The position numbers were made by a program, and so were the translations under genes. 63,782 bases of DNA from an uncultured Woeseia sp. (lineage in GTDB: Bacteria; Pseudomonadota; Gammaproteobacteria; Steroidobacterales; Woeseiaceae): positions 1 to 63,782 of the forward strand of contig CAJWFK010000016.1 in the NCBI GenBank assembly GCA_913031125.1, written 5' to 3'. Shown here piece by piece: positions 59,597-63,782 of this stretch (its first letter is position 1; each line of letters begins with the position of its first letter). The notes below the pieces were generated by a model. That model was not told the DNA's origin. It did no database searches and saw nothing but the letters and a program-made list of their open reading frames with translations.

Positions 59597-62143
59597 TTAG
59601 AACTTCATGCCCAAACGAACACCCAACGTGCGCGGTTGTGCATAGTGTACGCTGGTCCTGTCAAAGACAAAATTGCGCGATAATTCAGCTCTATTATCCG
59701 TTAAGTTACTGACATAAAGCTCGACTGAATATTTATCAGTCGTGACGCCAGCCGTAACATTTGCCATCCACCACTTATCAATCTTATCGCGGTTAATAAT
59801 CATAATGTCGCTATAGGACTCCGATGACCAAGCAATACTTGGCATTACGTGAGCCACCCATTCACTACTGGCATCCCACTCATAGCGCGCTCTGATGTTA
59901 GCTTGGAACCCTGGCGCGAACGCTAACTCATCGCCTACACGCACATCGCTAGTGGGTAACAAGACTTCTGTGATTTCCGAAGATAGCCGCGAAAATGCTC
60001 CCGCAATGGTGAGTCCGTCTACTCCTTCCGGCAACCACACGAAGTTACCCTCAAATCCGGTAAGTTCAGCATTAGCTGCATTATCAGAGAAGAATAGGTT
60101 GACAACATTTGGATCAAATATGGTTGCCTGGAGATTTTCGATGTCAACAAAGAACACCGAACCGTTAAACCGGAATCTGCCATCGAGGTAAGTGGACTTG
60201 ACGCCAAACTCGATGTTTGTGACATCATCCGTATCAAATGCATACGGCACGGTATAGGTGCCCGCCGCATTTGACTTACCACCAGGTCGATTCAAAAAGC
60301 CCGGACGAAAACCTTCAGACCATGTCGCATAGTACATTTGATCAGCATTTGGTTTCCAATCCAGTGTCACCTTGCCAATGAAGCCATCAGTCACCGCTTT
60401 ATCCGGGGCACCAACGGTATTATCGGGAGCGAACTGGGCAGAAATATTGGTGCCGAACACCTGAGCGTCGCTTGAGGCACCAAAGTTGTAGAACGATGAG
60501 TTCGCACTACCGTGGAAGTCCACCTTAATATCATATGAACGTGCGCCAACGGTTACCGAGAACTGATCGTTAAGATCCATGGTCAGTTCACCGAATATGC
60601 CAAACTGTTTGTCAGTCCGTAAAATATCGTTTCGGAAAATCACCGGATCTGAAAATGGCCCAGGATCACTGTACCAACCGGGTGATGCGCTACCAACCAG
60701 GCCGGTGACCGAAGTATTAGTCAAGGGATAGTTAGGACCAAAACCAGTCGTAACACCATCCCAAGCTATACCACTCGTCGAAGCTGGATAAGTAAAGTCA
60801 TTAAGCTCTGTCAACTCCCAGTCTGAATAAAACGCACCACCTGTGACACGGAAAGCTCTCGACTGATCTGTTGAGAACCGAAGCTCATGGGTCATGACCT
60901 CCATTGTGGAAAAACTATCCACGAAGAGGTTAGGTGCACCACATGTACCTGCTGGTCCAGCTGCACCCGGGTAAGTGACCGACCCGTCACAGATATAATA
61001 CGGTAGATATTGGCCGACAAATAGGTAATCCGTGTAATCAACAATCTGATCAGCCTCACGATCTGTGAAGGCCCCGGTGTACACTATTTCTAGCTCACCC
61101 ATCGTTCCCGTCAAAGTCCAGGAAGTATTATCAAATGTATCTTCAATATGATCATCGGTGAAGCGTTCGACTGCTAGGTCTCCAAGATTGGGGTCAGCAA
61201 AAAATACGCCGTCACTTTCTATATCCTGTCGCTGGTGAGCAACTTGCAGACTCCAATTATCATTGAGATCCCACAGGGCACTAACACGAAAACCCTGATA
61301 ACGAGTATCGTTAAAATCTTCCTCTGCTAAAGCACTATTGTCAGCGGTCAGGAAGGTAACATTACTGAAATCAGAACCTGCCTGAAATCCTCCCCTCCAA
61401 GGCTGGACTACCTCGCCATTCGAACGGATGCTTCCGGCCGCTCTGAACCTGCCACTATCGCGAGCAGTTCGGGTTCCGGCAACATTGTCGATATATCCAC
61501 CTTTATTGTCGACGTAATATACGGCCCGGACGGCAAAATTATCACTCAAACCTAAATTTACCATCGCCTCAATATTTGTACTTACCTCGCCCTCATTGAT
61601 GAGTCCCATACCTACCTTGACACTTCCATAAGTGTCACTTGGATCAGGCTTGTTGGTAATTAAGCGAACGGTACCTGCCTGGGAGCTAGCTCCAAAAAGC
61701 GTGCCCTGCGGCCCACTTAATACCTCGATTCGTTCAAGATCCGCAGCATAGACGTCTAGGTTTCTACCTGGCATCACCAATGGTTGCTCATTTAAATAAA
61801 ACGCGACGTTAGGTGCTAATCCAGCCACCCCAGCGGTTGTTAAATTAGGTGTCGTAGATGCAACGCCACGAATATAGACAGTATTTTGACCTGGCCCACT
61901 GCCGCCAGCAGTCACGCCTGGCATCGCCATTACATAGTCAGAAAAATTTGTTATACCCAACTGATCAATATCATCGGCAGTTAATGCAGTTACCGCGAGA
62001 GGCACTTCCTGCATAGATTCCGCTCGTTTAGTAGCCGTTACGATAACTTCTTCGATTAGTTGTTGAGCATTAGCGGTTGCACTGATTGCACCCGCAGAGA
62101 TAGCGCAAATCACTGCATCACTAACTTTGCTTCGCTTGAACAT
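59597..62143 (-). CDS. TonB-dependent outer-membrane receptor (module 3)
   Basis: 848 residues. Signal peptide (VICAISAGAISATANA) cut near ANA-QQ, TonB-box-like EEVIVTATKRAES, plug domain (NTVYIRGVA, IEVLSGPQGTLFGASSQAG), and barrel ending TLGVRLGMKF. A loop at residues ~370-401 is tyrosine-rich with two cysteines (YLPYYICDGSVTYPG, then GTCGAPN), at the position equivalent to the Tyr/Cys loop of receptor 2. GGGGA seven bases before ATG. Ligand unknown. Confidence 0.9.
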   Translation of the reverse strand: MFKRSKVSDAVICAISAGAISATANAQQLIEEVIVTATKRAESMQEVPLAVTALTADDIDQLGITNFSDYVMAMPGVTAGGSGPGQNTVYIRGVASTTPNLTTAGVAGLAPNVAFYLNEQPLVMPGRNLDVYAADLERIEVLSGPQGTLFGASSQAGTVRLITNKPDPSDTYGSVKVGMGLINEGEVSTNIEAMVNLGLSDNFAVRAVYYVDNKGGYIDNVAGTRTARDSGRFRAAGSIRSNGEVVQPWRGGFQAGSDFSNVTFLTADNSALAEEDFNDTRYQGFRVSALWDLNDNWSLQVAHQRQDIESDGVFFADPNLGDLAVERFTDDHIEDTFDNTSWTLTGTMGELEIVYTGAFTDREADQIVDYTDYLFVGQYLPYYICDGSVTYPGAAGPAGTCGAPNLFVDSFSTMEVMTHELRFSTDQSRAFRVTGGAFYSDWELTELNDFTYPASTSGIAWDGVTTGFGPNYPLTNTSVTGLVGSASPGWYSDPGPFSDPVIFRNDILRTDKQFGIFGELTMDLNDQFSVTVGARSYDIKVDFHGSANSSFYNFGASSDAQVFGTNISAQFAPDNTVGAPDKAVTDGFIGKVTLDWKPNADQMYYATWSEGFRPGFLNRPGGKSNAAGTYTVPYAFDTDDVTNIEFGVKSTYLDGRFRFNGSVFFVDIENLQATIFDPNVVNLFFSDNAANAELTGFEGNFVWLPEGVDGLTIAGAFSRLSSEITEVLLPTSDVRVGDELAFAPGFQANIRARYEWDASSEWVAHVMPSIAWSSESYSDIMIINRDKIDKWWMANVTAGVTTDKYSVELYVSNLTDNRAELSRNFVFDRTSVHYAQPRTLGVRLGMKF

Positions 62144-62262
62144 TTATATTCCCCTTTGAACTCGCTCTGGCCCAGTTTCCAAATCTTCCGGAACCCGATG
62201 GGCAGCCCTATAACCGACCCCAGCGCGACAATAAACCTGATATTGCCCTGTAAGAGTCGTGT

Positions 62263-62286
62263 TAGTTGTCCCTTATGTGACAACTA
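62263..62286. promoter_or_regulatory. Perfect inverted repeat TAGTTGTC-N8-GACAACTA
   Basis: Eight-base perfect arms, 119 nt upstream of TonB receptor 3. It is downstream of the candidate -10, so it may sit in the 5' leader as an operator or hairpin. Its TTGTC core resembles half of the 22-bp motif. Confidence 0.5.
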
Positions 62287-62403
62287 TTCATCATTGTATA
62301 ATCTAAACCGGCCTAATTTTGTCGCATAACATTTGCTAGTTTGCTCACGATTAGGTCTAACACAACCTACTTACATAATAGTTTAAATATCTTCCAACAC
62401 GTA

Positions 62404-62409
62404 ATCATA
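62404..62409 (-). promoter_or_regulatory. -10 candidate TATGAT for TonB receptor 3
   Basis: Within TTTGTGTATGATTA on the minus strand, 18 nt from motif copy 3. The same arrangement exists at receptor 2. Confidence 0.5.
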
Positions 62410-62427
62410 CACAAACATGAACGATAA

Positions 62428-62449
62428 TTTGTCGCTTTTTAGCAACAAA
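62428..62449 (+). promoter_or_regulatory. 22-bp motif copy 3 (TTTGTCGC-N6-GCAACAAA)
   Basis: Imperfect palindrome with one mismatched pair. Same orientation relative to the receptor gene, and same 18-nt distance to the -10, as copy 2. Confidence 0.65.
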
Positions 62450-62540
62450 AATCATTTAGACTTCCAGTCCCATATTATTCAAAATTACTCAAATGTGATA
62501 GTTGACCTTACTTAGTTGGGTTATATAGTTTTAATTTGTT

Positions 62541-62562
62541 TCTGTCGCTACAAGACAACAAA
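62541..62562 (+). promoter_or_regulatory. 22-bp motif copy 4 (TCTGTCGC-N6-ACAACAAA)
   Basis: Starts 113 nt from copy 3, further from the receptor, like copy 1 relative to copy 2. It lies 227 nt upstream of the MttB-like gene. Confidence 0.55.
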
Positions 62563-62789
62563 TACAAAAGTAATAAATATTATGAGTACAAAACATAGGT
62601 CCTTATGGATTCGACTACCAAAGCCAATCAAACGAGTCGATAGGCTTTGTGCGCCCAGAGCATTATAGTGTTTAACCAAATTATGTCGCCCATGAGAATT
62701 ACAGCAAGTGTATTTCTCAAATACACTGAAGCTGATATTAATAATTTTATTTTTTTCGCTGGGCAAAGAGCCCAAAAAAGGTGTCAAAA

Positions 62790-63782
62790 ATGAGTGCGAG
62801 ACGGAGAAGAAAGGGCGCCGGACGCCAAGCTAAGCTAGCCGCCCGCCTGAAAGCACCAGAATCAACAGCTGCCTACATTGATCGCAATATTCCTTATTAC
62901 GAGCTGCTAAATGAGGAGGAACTGACCCTGATCGAGAAAAATGCAGATACCGTACTTGAGGAAATTGGCATCGAGTTCAGCGATTTCCCAGAAGCCGTGA
63001 ACCTTCTGCGAAAAGCGGGTGCGAACGTGGAAGGAGAGCGCGTTCGATTTCCACGCGGTATGTGTCGCGAAATTATCCAGGCATCAGCACCTGCCGAATA
63101 TACTCAGCACGCTAGAAATTCGGCACGCAACGTCGTTATAGGCGGGGACCGGACAGTTTTAGTCCCCGCCTATGGATCACCTTTTGTCCGTGACCTGGAC
63201 AAGGGTCGACGTTACGCAACAATTGAAGATTTCGAAAACTTCGTAAAACTCGCTTATATGAGTCCGAACCTGCATCACTCGGGCGGAACAGTGTGTGAAC
63301 CAGTTGATATACCCGTTAATAAACGCCATTTGGATATGGTCTTTAGCCATATTAAATATAGCGATAAGCCATTCATGGGATCAGTGACACATCCCGAACG
63401 CGCGGAAGATACCGTTAATATGGCCAAGTTGGTCTTCGGTGACGCTTTTGTAGAAGAAAATACCGTTCTCACAAGCCTTATCAATGCCAATTCACCTCTG
63501 ACTTTTGATTCGACAATGCTGGGCGCTGCAACTGTTTATGCAAAACACAATCAAGCAACAATGATCTCCCCGTTCCTGCTGGCCGGTGCCATGTCACCGG
63601 TAACCGTTATCGGCACATTGACGCAAATTCTGGCTGAGGCTCTCGCTGGTATTGCGTATGTGCAACTCGTACGACCCGGGGCACCTGTCATATTCGGGAC
63701 GTTTGCAGCGGCTGTATCCATGCAGTCAGGTGCGCCAACCTTTGGCACGCCAGAAGCCGGTCAGATGGTCCTAGCTGCAGGG
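62790..63782 (+). CDS. MttB/trimethylamine-methyltransferase-family protein (3' end outside window)
   Basis: The first 331 codons run without a stop to the window edge. N-terminal basic segment (SARRRRKGAGRQAK), then YYELLNEEELTLIEKNADTV, VLVPAYGSPFVRDLDKG, SHIKYSDKPFMGSVTHPERA and FTAAVSMQSG-like FAAAVSMQSGAP match the MttB superfamily and its paralogue at 29.1 kb, from which it is clearly diverged. Members demethylate quaternary or tertiary amines onto a corrinoid protein. The pyrrolysine position of true MttB lies near or beyond the cut, so its presence cannot be judged. Start ATG 62790 has GGTG seven bases upstream. Confidence 0.82.
   Translation, partial: MSARRRRKGAGRQAKLAARLKAPESTAAYIDRNIPYYELLNEEELTLIEKNADTVLEEIGIEFSDFPEAVNLLRKAGANVEGERVRFPRGMCREIIQASAPAEYTQHARNSARNVVIGGDRTVLVPAYGSPFVRDLDKGRRYATIEDFENFVKLAYMSPNLHHSGGTVCEPVDIPVNKRHLDMVFSHIKYSDKPFMGSVTHPERAEDTVNMAKLVFGDAFVEENTVLTSLINANSPLTFDSTMLGAATVYAKHNQATMISPFLLAGAMSPVTVIGTLTQILAEALAGIAYVQLVRPGAPVIFGTFAAAVSMQSGAPTFGTPEAGQMVLAAG

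Larger units (their letters stand above)
62144..62789. other. 646-nt AT-rich divergent region upstream of TonB receptor 3 and the MttB-like gene
   Basis: No convincing gene; a minus-strand open frame at 62548-62787 has no family resemblance or ribosome site. It contains two copies of the 22-bp motif (113 nt apart), a -10 candidate, extra half-sites TTTTGTCGC (62317-62325) and ATGTCGC (near 62683), and a separate perfect palindrome at 62263-62286. Confidence 0.7.

Noticed and set aside
62548..62787. Minus-strand open frame of 79 codons in the large intergenic region
   Set aside because: It has no ribosome site or recognisable family, and it overlaps motif copy 4 and the promoter of the MttB-like gene; likely chance in AT-rich DNA.

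Overview
The window looks like part of a Gram-negative, probably marine, heterotrophic proteobacterium. Three TonB-dependent receptors, two lipoprotein signals and several Sec signal peptides show an outer membrane. The mix of TPR-sulfotransferases, a DmdA-like DMSP demethylase, BCCT transport and carnitine/betaine breakdown is typical of marine bacteria, and a gammaproteobacterium is my best guess. That is inference; no rRNA or other phylogenetic marker is present. I see no tRNA, rRNA, CRISPR array, insertion sequence or prophage gene.

Layout. 1-10.1 kb: an L,D-transpeptidase; a tightly packed minus-strand operon (class III aminotransferase, two FAD amine-oxidase-like proteins, a GcvT-type aminomethyltransferase); a BetI-like TetR regulator with a perfect palindrome in the divergent promoter; an acyl-CoA dehydrogenase; and a Rieske oxygenase of the quaternary-amine type. 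10.1-15.5 kb: TPR-sulfotransferase, beta-propeller-like protein and TonB receptor. 15.8-21.1 kb: galK-galT-exported beta-galactosidase operon. 21.1-28.2 kb: 2OG-Fe(II) oxygenase, SMR efflux protein, serine hydrolase, and a three-gene minus cassette (membrane hydroxylase, M28-like lipoprotein, PhyH dioxygenase). 28.2-35.5 kb: class II aldolase, MttB-family methyltransferase, and two dimethylglycine/sarcosine-dehydrogenase-like flavoproteins. 35.6-47.1 kb: a nine-gene plus-strand operon that reads as gamma-butyrobetaine/carnitine to glycine betaine (CoA ligase, acyl-CoA dehydrogenase, CaiD, carnitine dehydrogenase-thioesterase fusion, BKACE enzyme), with a phosphodiesterase, an MFS transporter, a GMC oxidase and a short BCCT-like membrane protein. 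47.1-49.9 kb: serine hydrolase and FAD oxidoreductase. 50.2-62.1 kb: two TonB receptor-hairpin-TPR-sulfotransferase modules flanking a dmdA-like gene and a BCCT transporter. 62.8 kb to the end: a second MttB-family gene, cut by the window edge.

How it fits together. Much of the window can be read as a methylated-amine/betaine island. BCCT-type uptake brings in carnitine, betaine or DMSP. The carnitine operon shortens the carbon chain to glycine betaine. The Rieske and MttB-type proteins are candidates for the first demethylation. The two flavoprotein-GcvT fusions then take dimethylglycine to sarcosine and glycine, passing C1 units to tetrahydrofolate. The second theme is outer-membrane uptake: each of the three TonB receptors lies next to a TPR-sulfotransferase. 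Two of these modules share the same gene order, a GGCGCC hairpin, and a duplicated promoter with a previously unrecognised (to me) 22-bp motif present twice at nearly the same spacing. All functions here are inferred from sequence patterns; nothing was searched against a database.
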